From contig OX246744.1 of the NCBI GenBank assembly GCA_945910005.1, forward strand, positions 38,858,200-38,922,199: a stretch of DNA of 64,000 nucleotides, given 5' to 3'. This DNA is from Isoperla grammatica (taxonomy: Eukaryota; Arthropoda; Insecta; Plecoptera; Perlodidae). The notes below the pieces were generated by a model. It ran no database searches and was not told the origin of the DNA. It saw nothing but the letters and a program-made list of their open reading frames with translations. Positions within the stretch are counted from its first letter, which is position 1; each line of letters begins with the position of its first letter. Both the position numbers and the translations under genes were made by a program. Shown piece by piece: positions 1 through 13,500 of this stretch.

Positions 1-3000
1 TGTTGACCGTCATGTGAATCCACTGCCCCGCGACGGCCTCCACGGGACTCTCGCCCTCCGAGTGGAAGTCAGACAACATGACCTCCGTGTACTCACCCTG
101 AGCTCCCTGCCCCTGTTGACCGTCATGTGAATCCACTGCCCCGCGACGGCCTCCACGGGACTCTCGACCTCCGAGTGGATGTCAGACAACATGACCTCCG
201 TGTACTCACCCTGAGCTCCCCGCCCCTGTTGACCGTCATGTGTATCCACTGCCCCGCGACGGCCTCCAGGGGACTCTCGACTTCCGAGTGGAAGTCAGAC
301 AACATGACCTCCGTGTACTCACCTTGAGCTGCCCGCCCCTGTTGACTGCCACGAGTATCCACTGCCCCGCGACGGCCTCCACGGGACTCTCGACCTCCAA
401 GTGGAGGTCAGACAACATGACCTCCGTGTACTCACCCTGAGCTCCCCGCCCCTGTTGACCGCCACGTGTATCTACTGCCCCGCGACGGCCTCCACGGGAC
501 TCTCGACTTCCGAGTGGAAGTCAGACAACATGACCTCCGTGTACTCACCTTGAGCTGCCCGCCCCTGTTGACTGCCACGAGTATCCACTGCCCCGCGACG
601 GCCTCCACGGGACTCTCGACCTCCAAGTGGAGGTCAGACAACATGACCTCCGTGTACTCACCCTGAGCTCCCCGCCCCTGTTGACCGCCACGTGGATCCA
701 TTGCCCTGCGACGGCCTCCACGGGACTCTCGACCTCCGAGTGGAGGTCAGACAACATGACCTCCGTGTACCTACCATGAGCTCCCCGCCCCTGTTGACCG
801 CCACGTGTATCCATTGCCCTGCGACGGCCTCCACGGGACTCTCGACCTCCGAGTGGAGGTCAGAGGTCATGACCTCCGTGTACTCACCCTGAGCTCCCCG
901 CCCCTGTTGACCGCCACGTGTAGGCTATCCACTGCCCCGCGACGGCCTCCAGGGGACTTTTGACCTCCGAGTGGAGGTCAGACAACATGGCCTCCGTGTA
1001 CTCACCCTGAGCTCCACGCCCCTGTTGACCGCCACGTGTATCCACTGCCCCGCGACGTCCTCCAGGGGACTCTCGACCTCCGAGTGGAGGTCAGACAACA
1101 TGGCCTCCGTGTACTCGCCCTGAGCTCCCCGCCCCTGTTGACCGCCACGTGTAGGCTATCCACTGCCCTGCGACGGCCTCCAGGGGACTCTCGACCTCCG
1201 AGTGGAGGTCAGACAACATGGCCTCCGTGTACTCACCCTGAGCTCCCCGCCCCTGTTGACCGCCACGTGGATCCACTGCCCCGCGACGGACTCTACGGGA
1301 CTCTCGACCTCCGAGTGGAAGTCAGACAACATGGCCTCCGTGTACTCACCCTGAGCTCCCCGCCCCTGTTGACCGCCACGTGTATCCACTGCCCCGCGAC
1401 GGCCTCCAGGGGACTCTCGACTTCCGAGTGGAGGTCAGACAACATGGCCTCCGTGTACTGAGCTCCCCGCCGCTGTTGACCGCCACGTGTATCCATTGCC
1501 CCGCGACGGCCTCCACGGGACTCTCGACCTCCGAGTGGAGGTCAGGAAACATGACCTCCGTGTACTCACCCTGAGCTCCCCGCCCCTGTTGACCGCCACG
1601 TGTATCCACTGCCCCGCGACGGCCTCCAGGGGACTCTCGACCTCCGAGTGGAGGTCAGACAACATGACCTCCGTGTACTCACCCTGAGCTCCCCGCCCCT
1701 GTTGACCGCCACGTGTATCCATTGCCCTGCGAGTGCCTCCAGGGGACACTCGACCTCCGAGTGGAGGTCAGACAACATGACCTCCGTGTACTCACCCTGA
1801 GCTCCCCGCCCCTGTTGACCGCCACGTGTATCCACTGCCCCGCGACGGCCTCCAGGGGACTCTCGACCTCCGAGTGGAGGTCAGACAACATGACCTCCGT
1901 GTACTCACCCTGAGCTCCCCGCCCCTGTTGACCGCCACGAGTATCCACTGCCCCACGACGGCCTCGACGGGACTCTCGACCTCCGAGTGGAGGTCAGACA
2001 ACATGACCTCCGTGTACTCACCCTGAGCTCCTCGCCCCTGTTGACCGCCACGTGTATCCACTGCCGCGCGACGGCCTCCAGGGGACTCTCGCCCTCCGAG
2101 TGGAGGTCAGACAACATGACCTCCGTGTACTCACCCTGAGCTCCTCGCCCCTGTTGACCGCCACGTGTATCCACTGCCCCGCGACGGCCTCCAGGGGACT
2201 CTCGACCTCCGAGTGGAGGTCAGACAACATGGCCTCCGTGTACTCACCCTGAGCTACCCGCCCCTGTTGACCGCCACGTGTATCCACTGCCCCGCGACGG
2301 CCTCCAGGGGACTCTCAACCTCCGAGTGGAGGTCAGACAACATGGCCTCCGTGTACTCACCCTGAGCTCCTCGCCCCTGTTGACCGCCACGTGTATCCAC
2401 TGCCCCGCGACGGCCTCCACGGGACTCTCGACCTCCGAGTGGAGGTCAGACAACATGGCCTCCGTGTACTGAGCTCCCCGCCCCTGTTGACCGCCACGTG
2501 TATCTACTGCCCCGCGACGGCCTCCACGGGACTCTCGACCTCCGAGTGGAGTTCAGACAACATGACCTCCGTGTACTCACCCTGAGCTCCCCGCCCCTGT
2601 TGACCGCCACGTGTATCCATGGCCCCGCGACGGCCTCCACGGGACTCTCGACCTCCGAGTGGAGGTCAGACAACATGACCTCCGTGTACTCACCCTGAGC
2701 TCCTCGCCCCTGTTGACCGCCACGTGTATCCACTGCCCCACGACGTCCTCCAGGGGACTCTCGACCTCCGAGTGGAGTTCAGACAACATGACCTCTGTGT
2801 ACTCACCCTGAGCTCCCCGCCCCTGTTAAACGCCACGTGGATCCACTGCCCCGCGACGGCCTCCAGATGACTCTCGACCTCCAAGTGGAGGTCATACAAC
2901 ATGGCCTCCGTGTACTGAGCTCCCCGCCCCTGTTGACCGCCACGTGTATCCACTGCCTTGCGACGGCCTCCTGGGGACTCTCGACCTCCAAGTGGAGGTC

Positions 3001-6000
3001 AGACAACATGGCCTCCGTGTACTCACCCTGAGCTACCCGCCCCTGTTGACCGCCACGTGTATCCACTGCCCCGCGACGGCCTCCATGGGACTCTCGCCCT
3101 CCGAGTGGAGGTCAGACAACATGGCCTCCGTGTACTCACCCTGAGCTCCCCGCCCCTGTTGACCGCCACGTGTATCCACTGCCCCACGACGGCCTCCAGG
3201 GGCCTCTCGACCTCCGAGTGGAGGTCAGACAACATGACCTCCGTGTACTCACCCTGAGCTCCCCGCCCCTGTTGACCGCCACGTGTATCCACTGCCCCGC
3301 GACGGCCTCCACGGGACTCTCGCCCTCCGCGTGGAGGTCAGACAACATGGCCTCCGTGTACTCACCCTGAGCTCCCTGCCCCTGTTGACCGCCACGTGAT
3401 TCCACTGCCCCGCGACGGCCCCCAGGGGACTCTCGACCTCCGAGTGGAAGTCAGAACACCAAGGCCTCCGTGTACTCACCCTGAGCTCCCTGCCCCTGTT
3501 GACCGCCACGTGTATCCACTGCCCCGCGACGGCCTCCAGGGGACTCTCGACCTCCGAGTGGAAGTCAGAACACCAAGGCCTCCGTGTACTCACCCTAAGC
3601 TCCCCGCCCCTGTTGACCGCCACGTGTATCCACTGCCCCGCGACGGCCTCCAGGGGACTCTTGACCTCCGTGTGGATGTCAGACAACATGGCCTCCGTGT
3701 ACTCACCCTGAGCTCCCCGCCCCTGATGACCGCCACGTGTATCCACTGCCCCGCGACGGCCTCCACGGGACTCTTGACCTCCGTGTGGATGTCAGACAAC
3801 ATGGCCTCCGTGTACTCACCCTGAGCTCCCTGCCCCTGTTGACTGCCACGTGTATCCACTGCCCCGCGACGGCCTCCAGGGGACTCTTGACCTCCGTGTG
3901 GATGTCAGACAACATGGCCTCCGTGTACTCACCCTGAGCTCCCTGCCCCTGTTGACTGCCACGTGTATCCACTGCCCCGCGACGGCCTCCACGGGACTCT
4001 TGACCTCCGTGTGGATGTCAGACAACATGGCCTCCGTGTACTCACCCTGAGCTCCCTGCCCCTGTTGACCGCCACGTGTATCCACTGCCCCGCGACGGCC
4101 TCCACGGGACTCTTGCCCTCCGAGTGGAAGTCAGACAACATGACCTCCGTGTACTCACCCTGAGCTCCCTGCCCCTGTTGACTGCCACGTGTATCCACTG
4201 CCCCGCGACGGCCTCCACGGGACTCTTGCCCTCCGAGTGGAAGTCAGACAACATGGCCTCCGTGTACTCACCCTGAGCTCCCTGCCCCTGTTGACCGCCA
4301 CGTGTATCCACTGCCACGTGACGGCCTCCAGGGGACTCTCGACCTCCGAGTGGAAGTCAGAACACCAAGGCCTCCGTGTACTCACCCTGAGCTCCCTGCC
4401 CCTGTTGACCGCCACGTGTATCCACTGCCCCGCGACGGCCTCCAGGGGACTCTTGCCCTCCGAGTGGAGGTCAGACAACATGACCTCCGTGTACTCACCC
4501 TGAGCTACCCGCCCCTGTTGACCGCCACGTGTATCCACTGCCCCGCGACAGCCTCCACGGGACTCTCAACCTCCAAGTGGAGGTCAGACAACATGGCCTC
4601 CGTGTACTCACCCTGAGCTCCCCGCCCCTGTTGACCGCCACGTGTATCCACTGCCTTGCGAGAGCCTCCACGGGACTCTCAACCTCCGAGTGGAGGTCAG
4701 ACAACATGGCCTCCGTGTACTCACCCTGAGCTCCTCGCCCCTGTTGACCGCCACGTATATCCACTGCCCCGCGACGGCCTCCACGGGACTCTCGCCCTCC
4801 GAGTGGAGGTCAGACAACATGGCCTCCGTGTACTCACCCTGAGCTCCCCGCCCCTGTTGACCGCCACGTGTATCCACTGCCCCGCGACGGCCTCCAGGGG
4901 ACTCTCGACCTCCGAGTGGAGGTCAGGCAACATGGCCTCCATGTACTCACCCTGAGCTCCCCGCCCCTGTTGACCGCCACGTGTATCAACTGCCCCGCGA
5001 CGGCCTCCAGGGGACTCTCGCCCTCCGAGTGGAGGTCAGACAACATGACCTCCGTGTACTCACCCTGAGCTCCCCGCCCCTGTTGACCGCCACGTGTATC
5101 CACTGCCCCGCGACGGCCTCCAGGGGACTCTCAACCTCCGAGTGGAGGTCAGACAACATGGCCTCCGTGTACTCACCCTGAGCTTTCGCCCCTGTTGACC
5201 GCCACGTGTATCCACTGCCCCGCGACGGCCTCCAGGGGACTCTCGACCTCCGAGTGGAGGTCAGACAACATGGCCTCCGTGTACTCACCCTGAGCTCCTC
5301 GCCCCTGTTGACCGCCACGTGTATCCACTGCCCCGCGACGGCCTCCACGGGACTCTCGAACTTCAAGTGGAGGTCAGACCACATGACCTCCATGTACTCA
5401 CCCTGAGCCTCCCGCCCCTGTTGACCGCCACGTGTATCCACTGCCCCGCGACGGCCTCCACGGGACTCTCGCCCTCCGAGTGGAGGTCAGACATCATGGC
5501 CTCCGTGTACTCACCCTGAGCTCCTCGCCCCTGATGACGGCCACGTGTATCCAATGTTCCGCGACGGCCTCCACGGGACTCTCGAACTCCAAGTGGAGGT
5601 CAGACCACATGACCTCCATGTACTCACCCTGAGCCTCCCGCCCCTGTTGACCGCCACGTGTATCCACTGCCCCGCGACGGCCTCCACGGGACTCTCGCCC
5701 TCCGAGTGGAGGTCAGACAACATGACCTCCGTGTACTCACCCTGAGCTCCCCGCCCCTGTTGACCGCCACGTGTATCCACTGCCCCGCGACGGCCTCCAG
5801 GGGACTCTTGCCCTCCGAGTAGAGGTCAGACAACATGACCTCCGTGTACTCACCCTGAGCTCCCCGCCCCTGTTGACCGCCACGTGTATCCACTGCCCCG
5901 CGACGGCCTCCACGGGACTCTCGCCCTCCGAGTCAAGGTCAGACAACATGGCCTCCGTGTACTCACCCTGAGCTCCCTGCCCCTGTTGACCGCCACGTGT

Positions 6001-9000
6001 ATCCACTGCCCCGCGACGGCCTCCACGGGACTCTCGACCTCCGAGTGGAGGTCAGACAACATGGCCTCCGTGTACTCACCCTGAGCCTCCCGCCCCTGTT
6101 GACCGCCACGTGTATCCACTGCCCCGCGACGGCCTCCACGAGACTCTCGCCCTCCGAGTGGAGGTCAGACAACATGGCCTCCGTGTACTCACCCTGAGCT
6201 CCCCGCCCCTGTTGACCGCCATGTATTTCCACTGCCCCGCGACGGCCTCCACGGGACTCTCGCCCTCCGAGTGGAGGTCAGACAACATGGTCTCCGTGTA
6301 CTCACCCTGAGCTCCCCGCCCCTGTTGACCGCCACGTGTATCCACTGCCCCGCGACGGCCTCCAGGGGACTCTTGCCCTCCGAGTGGATGTCAGACAACA
6401 TGGTCTCCGTGTACTCACCCTGAGCTCCTCGCCCCTGTTGACCGCCATGTATATCCACTGCCCCGCGACGGCCTCCACGGGACTCTCGCCCTCCGAGTGG
6501 AGGTCAGACAACATGGCCTCCATGTACTCACCCTGAGCCTCCCGCCCCTGTTGACCGCCACGTGCATCCACTGCCCCGCGACGGCCTCCACGGGACTCTC
6601 GACCTCCGAGTGGAGGTCAGACCACATGACCTCCATGTACTCACCCTGAGCCTCCCGCCCCTGTTGACCGCCACGTGCATCCACTGCCCCGCGACGGCCT
6701 CCACGGGACTCTCGAACTCCAAGTGGAGGTCAGACCACATGACCTCCATGTACTCACCCTGAGCCTCCCGCCCCTGTTGACCGCCACGTGCATCCACTGC
6801 CCCGCGACGGCCTCCACGGGACTCTCGACCTCCGAGTGGAGGTCAGACAACATGGCCTCCGTGTACTCACCCTGAGCTCCTCGCCCCTGTTGACCGCCAC
6901 GTGTATCCACTACCCCGCAACGGCCTCCACGGGACTCTCGACCTCCGAGTGGAGGTCAGACAACATGGCCTCCGTGTACCTGCCCTGAGCTCCCCGCCCC
7001 TGTTGACCGCCACAAGTATCCACTGCCCCGCAACAGCCTCCAGGGGACTCTCGACCTCCGAGTGGAGGTCGGACAACATGACCTCCGTGTACTCACCCTG
7101 AGCTCCCCGCTCCTGTTGACCGCCACGTGTATCCACTGCCCCGCGACGGCCTCCACGGGACTCTCCACCTCCGAGTGGAGGTCAGACAACATGACCTCCG
7201 TGTACTCACCCTGAGCTCCCCGCCCCTGTTGACCGCCACGTGTATCCACTGCCCCGCGACGGCCTCCAGGGGACTCTCGACCTCCAAGTGGAAGTAAGAC
7301 AACATGACCTCCGTGTACTCACCCTGAGCTGCCCGCCCCTGTTGACCGCCACGTGTATCCACTGCCCCGCGACGGCCTCCAGGGGACTCTCGACCTCCAA
7401 GTGGAAGTAAGACAACATGACCTCCATGTACTCACCCTGAGCTTCCCGCCCCTTTTGACTGCCACGTGTATCAACTGCCCCGCGACGTCCTCTACGGGAC
7501 TCTCGCCCTCTGAGTGGAGGTCAGACAACATGACCTCCATGTACTCACCCTGAGCTCCCCGCCCCTGTTGACCGCCACGTGTATCAACTGCCCTGCGACG
7601 TCCTCTACGCGACTCTCGCCCTCCGAGTGGAGGTCAGACAACATGACCTCCGTGTACTCACCCTGAGCTCCCCGCCCCTGTTGACCGCCACGTGTATCCA
7701 CTGCCCCGCGACGGCCTCTACGGGACTCTCGACCTCCGAGTGGTAGTAAGACAACATGACCTCCGTGTACTCACCCTGAGCTCCCCGCCCCTGTTGACCG
7801 CCACGTGTATCCACTGCCCCGCGACAGCCTCCATGGGACTCTCGCCCTCCCGAGTGGAGGTCAGACAACATGACCTCCGTGTACTCACCCTGAGCTCCCC
7901 GCCTCTGTTGACCGCCACGTGTATCCACTGCCTCGCGACGGCCTCCTGGGGACTCTCGACCTCCAAGTGGAGGTCAGACAACATGGCCTCTGTGTACTCA
8001 CCCTGAGCTACCCGCCACTGTTGACCGCCACGTGTATCCACTGCCCCGCGACGGCCTCCATGGGACTCTCGCCCTCCGAGTGGAGGTCAGACATCATGGC
8101 CTCCGTGTACTCACCCTGAGCTCCCCGCCCCTGTTGACCGCCACGTGAATCCACTGCCCCACGACGGCCTCCAGGGGACTCTCGACCTCCGAGTGGAGGT
8201 CAGACAACATGACCTCCGTGTACTCACCCTGAGCTCCCCACCCCTGTTGACCGCCACGTGTATCCACTGCCCCGCGACGGCCTCCACGGGACTCTCGCCC
8301 TCCGAGTGGAGGTCAGACAACATGACCTCCGTGTACTCACCCTGAGCTCCCCCCCCTGTTGAGCGCCACGTTTATCCACTGCCCCGCGACGGCCTCCAGG
8401 GGACTCTCGCCCTCCGAGTGGAGGTCAGACAACATGGCCTCCGTGTACTCACCCTGAGCTCCCTGCCCCTGTTGACCGCCACGTGTATCCACTGCCCCGC
8501 GACGGCCTCCACGGGACTCTCGACCTCCGAGTGGAGGTCAGACAACATGGCCTCCGTGTACTCACCCTGAGCCTCCCGCCCCTGTTGACCGCCACGTGTA
8601 TCCACTGCCCCGCGACGGCCTCCACGAGACTCTCGCCCTCCGAGTGGAGGTCAGACAACATGGCCTCCGTGTACTCACCCTGAGCTCCCCGCCCCTGAAC
8701 ACCGCCATGTATTTCCACTGCCCCGCAACGGCCTCCACGGGACTCTCGACCTCCGAGTGGAGGTCAGACAACATGGCCTCCGTGTACTCACCCTGAGCTC
8801 CCCGCCCCTGTTGACCGCCACGTGTATCCACTGCCCCGCGACGGCCTCCAGGGGACTCTCAACCTCCGAGTGGAGGTCGGCAAACATGACCTCCGTGTAC
8901 TCACCCTGAGCTCCCCGCTCCTGTTGACCGCCACGTGTATGCACTGCCCCGCGACGGCCTCCACGGGACTCTCCACCTCCGAGTGGAGGTCAGACAACAT

Positions 9001-10373
9001 GACCTCCGTGTTCTCACCCTGAGCTCCCCGCCCCTGTTGACCGCCACGTGGATCCACTGCCCCGCGACGGCCTCACCGGGACTCTCAACCTCCGAGTGGA
9101 GGTCAGACAACATGGCCTCCGTGTACTCACCCTGAGCTCCCCGCCCCTGTTGACCGCCACGTGTATCCACTGCCCCGCGACGGCCTCCAGGGGACGCTCG
9201 CCCTCCGAGTGGAGGTCAGACAACATGACCTTCGTGTACTCACCCGGAGCTCCCCGCCCCTGTTGACCGCCACTTGTATTCACTGCCCCGCGACGGCCTC
9301 CACGGGACTCTCGACCTCCGTGTGGAGGTCAGACAACATGACCTCCGTGTACTCACCCTGAGATCCCCACCCCTGTTGACCGCCACGTGTATCCACTGCC
9401 CCGCGACGGCCTCCAGGGGACTCTCGCCCTCCGAGTGGAGGTCAGACAACATGACCTCCGTGTACTCACCCTGAGCTCCCCGCCCCTGTTGACCGCCACG
9501 TGTATCCACTGCCGCTCCACGGCCTCCAGGGGACTCTCGCCCTCCGAGTGGAGGTCAGACAACATGGCCTCCGTGTACTCACCCTGAGCTCCTCGCCCCT
9601 GTTGACCGCCACGTGTATCCACTCCCCCGCGACGGCCTCCACGGGACTCTCAACCTCCGAGTGGAGGTCAGACAACATGGCCTCTGTGTACTCACCCTGA
9701 GCTCCCCGCCCCTGTTGACCGCCACGTGTATCCACTGCCCCGCGACGGCCTCCAGGGGACTCTCAACCTCCGAGTGGAGGTCAGACAACATGACCTCCGT
9801 GTACTTACCCTGAGCTCCTCGCCCCTGTTGACCGCCACGTGTATCCACTCCCCCGCGACGGCCTCCACGGGACTCTCAACCTCCGAGTGGAGGTCAGACA
9901 ACATGGCCTCCGTGTACTCACCCTGAGCTCCTCGCCCCTGTTGACCGCCACGTGTATCCACTCCCCCGCGACGGCCTCCACGGGACTCTCAACCTCCGAG
10001 TGGAGGTCAGACAACATGGCCTCCGTGTACTCACCCTGAGCTCCTCGCCCCTGTTGACCGCCACGTGTATCCACTGCCCCGCGACGGCCTCTACGGGACT
10101 CTCGACCTCCGAGTGGAGGTCAGACAACATGACCTCCGTGTACTTACCCCGAGCTCCCCGCCTCTGTTGACCGCCACGTGTATCCACTGCCCCGCGACGG
10201 CCTCCACGGGACTCTCGACCTCCGAGTGGAGGTCAGACAACATGATCTCCGTGTACTCACCCTGAGCTCCCCGCCCCTGTTGACCGCCACGTGTATCCAC
10301 TGCCCCGCGACGGCCTCCACGGGACTCTCGACCTCCGAGTGGAGGTCAGACAACATGATCTCCGTGTACTCAC
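1..10373 (-). repeat. 113-bp minisatellite made of LamG exon 3' half plus its 5' splice site (~92 copies)
   Basis: Read on the minus strand, each unit starts GTGAGTACACGGAGG, continues with LamG exon sequence (...GGCAGTGGATACACGTGG...) and ends CTCAGG before the next GTGAG. Arithmetic fits exactly: 141 exon bases from the Tyr of EYTEV to the exon end, minus 34 deleted, plus 1, plus 5 intron bases gives 113. Most copies keep the donor AGG|GTGAGT; a few have GTAAGT, GTAGGT or GC. Three units (near 1459, 2469, 2915) lost 6 bp and with it the donor. The unit is not a multiple of 3, so it cannot be one continuous coding region. The array runs off the left edge. The overlapping 66- and 89-codon open frames here are products of the repeat. 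Confidence 0.95.
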
Positions 10374-10586
10374 CCTGAGCTCCCCGCCCCTGTTGACCGC
10401 CACGTGGATCCACTGCCCCGCGACGGCCTCCAGGGGACTCTCGACCTCCGAGTGGAGGTCAGCGCGGTAGGTCCGCAGCTTGATGCGACCTCGCTCCAAC
10501 ATCACCTCCGTGTATTCGTCGGAGTTTTCCCCCGGCATCAGAAGCAACACACCGTCGATCGTGTCCAATCTCACAGCCACCTCTAC
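10374..10586 (-). CDS. Exon 11: second LamG core (intact source exon of the 113-bp array)
   Basis: 213 bp, phase 0-0, 71 codons: VEVAVRLDTIDGVLLLMPGE, then EYTEVMLERGRIKLRTYRAD, then PLEAVAGQWIHVAVNRGGEL. The D-G-V-L-L and W-I-H-V-A-V motifs are LamG hallmarks. Acceptor GTTGCATCTCCAG|GTA, donor AGG|GTGAGT. Codons 25-71 minus 34 internal bases (the ERGRIKLRTYR part), plus the first 5 intron bases, form the array filling 1-10373. The next exon lies outside the window. Confidence 0.9.
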
Positions 10587-13500
10587 CTGGAGATGCAACG
10601 TATACGAATCATGTAGTCCCTATGTTTCACTCCGGACGTGATGCTTTCCGGCAACATTACATTTAGATTTGTTTTTTTTTAACTATATTTCATAGAAAAA
10701 TGAGCTTTATAAAAACATAAAATCCCTCATAAAGTGTACAATTCAAAAAAGAATCCCCAAAAGTGTAAACAGAAATTTAAAAAAGGCTAGAACGTCAAGA
10801 AAAAATCAGGGAAAAATGTTTCCTAAAATAAATTTAAAATTGTATTTTTATACGAATTTGGGTTCTATCACAAATCTGCAATTTGGTAAATATGGGACAC
10901 CTCAAAATTTTACAAATTGTACAAAACATGGCAGTGGGTTAATTATTTTATTTAGGGCAGTATTTCTATTAGTTGAGTATCAGTGTTTACGTATGACCGT
11001 ACCAGCCAGTGGTCCTCGTTGACGGGGCACGAGGCCTCAATGAAAGCTCCGTCAGCAAAGTGTCGGAAACCCTCCTCGACATTCCTGTCTGTCGTCTCGT
11101 AGTGGACATTGGAGGCGTCATACGGTGCCACTCCAGCGTTGTTGGCCTTCTAAACACAGAAGAGTCTCATATTACGGAAATACTTCTATCTACCTACCTA
11201 TCTATCTAAAACCACTTCCAGTCGGATCGCAAGACTGCTACAAGACATTGAAACATGAAGACAGCGAGACGTGGTTTTGTAAAGACTACAGACTATAATG
11301 ACGGGTGATGGGGATCACCAAAGCGTGCTCCAATAAAGCTACCCTTCATTTTGATGTCTCCCTTGCCGCTTGTGCAGTTCTGGTGTCGGTAAAGAAAACT
11401 GTGAAACATTTCCAATATTTTAGTGAGTAGGGTTATAATAGTATTCTCTCGGAATGCACCCCTACTGTATAAAATATTAGACACATTTATCACTGAGTCT
11501 ATAATTCTTACAAAATCATTGTGCGTTTTCGAGACATCATTTAAACCGTTTAACTGGAACCAGCGTTTCGTCTTCTAGAGAAGATAATCACAAATATTAT
11601 TACTATTTGGTGGTAAACGACGTACTCAACAAGGCCATATGACGTCGGGGAGTTATTGGAGGAAAAAGGAGTTCCATCTTCTAACTAGGGCCTACATCGA
11701 ATAATCGGAAACCGGTTACGTAGGAAACCGGTTTTCATTTCGTAAACCGGTTTTTCGAAAATAAAAAAATCACGTTTTTTAAATACGCCGCGCTTTCCCG
11801 TGGAACACTAGGCGCATTCGGTATGCAGGTCCGGGTGTCGTGTGTCGAGTGTCGAGTGCCGACTCGACACTCGACACTTGCTCAACGCAGCGCTTTTCAT
11901 CTCGCTTTTCACTCACCAGTCACTTTGTTCGGCAGCCGCGTCTCCCCCCCCTCCAACCGCTCCCAACCCACAGCGCAACACGCCTGGCCAGTACTCAACT
12001 TCCCGAATACGCGCGGACATCATAATGTGTGTTTGTCGTGAGAGCTGTTTAGTGCAGCGTCGGCGGGGCGGGGGGGGGGGGGGGGGGGGAATAATACACA
12101 CACAAAATCAGTTTTTTTTGTTTTTTTTGCATTTTTTGGAATATAGGCCTACACAACTTTTTTTTTTGCGTTTTTTTTTTTAACCGGTTTTTAACCGTTT
12201 TTTTAAACGATTATCCGCTTCGTAAAAATACTATTCGGTGTAGGCCCTACTTCTAACGCACCTGGTTGTCTCGCTTGTGGCTCAGGACAAGCCTGTTGAA
12301 GTTGACCGCGAGGCTCTCGATGTGACCTTGGAACTTCTCCCCGACCTTCATGGACATGTCCATCTCGGAGGCGGGGGGGACACAGCTCAACTTTGTCTCA
12401 AACTGGTCGGTGCCATCGTCGATCCTCATCGTTATCTTCGTGCCCGTCACCGTCAGCAGCGCTTCGTGCCACACGTCCATCTGTTGACGTATTCATGTTT
12501 ATAGTCCCACCCCCTTATACACTTCTTAAATTTCTATTTATTTCATATTTTCACTTGGTAAAAGCTTTCCTCAGGTTCTAAAGTTACCGACTCTGTTGCA
12601 ACGAGATTCAACATATTCATGGAGTCCTTTAATTTACATTCGTAAAGGTGGTCTTTTGTTTATATGAGCAGGCCAGAAAAGGAAGCAGTTTTATATTGGA
12701 TAGTAAGACAAAAGAATGGCTGAAAAAGCCATCTTGGCACAAGAAGGAAAAAAAAAAAAAGAGTGCACAAGCTTTATTTGTCACGCCCCCTGTGTTCGGA
12801 ATTTCCCGGTAAACAATACACGTTCGTAAATTAACCCTAGTAGATCTGTTTCATGTAGACGTAGAAACCAGAGAAGTAGAAGATTAAGTTGGTACTTATT
12901 GGAGTCTGATATTTTGTCAGTACATATGAGACTAGCTTAATCGAGACAAATTTAATTTACTTTTGTTTCAACCTTTTACTATTGTCTTGCGCTTGATGTT
13001 CATACTGTGTCTGTGTGTTTATTGGCATTCTGTGGAAATCAGTCCTTGTCAGGTGGTCATCGCTTACTTTACGCGTGAGCCAAGTAACTTACGTCTAGTT
13101 TACTTCCACTGACGGCCGTGGCGACGCAGCCCTGAACGTTAACGTGCCAAACGAGGTAGGAAGACTCGAGGTGTAGCTGCATAACATCACACTTGGACCC
13201 CTTGCAACCCTCACTGTGACGTGTCACGAGCTGACCCCAGGGGTAGACGGGCATGAACCTTATGTAGAGGTGCAGCAGGCGCGAAGGCTGGCCCAGCGGC
13301 ATGTAAGACAACACACTGTCTCCGTGGAACACTGCGACCTCGTGTACCTTGCCTGAAACACAGCACCGTTGTTTCAAGTTGTCCCAACGAGACCCTTATC
13401 TACCACACTGTTGTGTTCAACTAAACTCAACAGATGCCCGACGTTCTTCACACAGTCGGGAAGTAGAGTACACGAGCCTTATTAATCACGCACATTAATC

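Noticed and set aside
1..10373. Dozens of overlapping 66- and 89-codon open frames on both strands
   Set aside because: They repeat every 113 bp, a length not divisible by three, and end at the donor-derived TGA. They are shadows of the exon-derived minisatellite.
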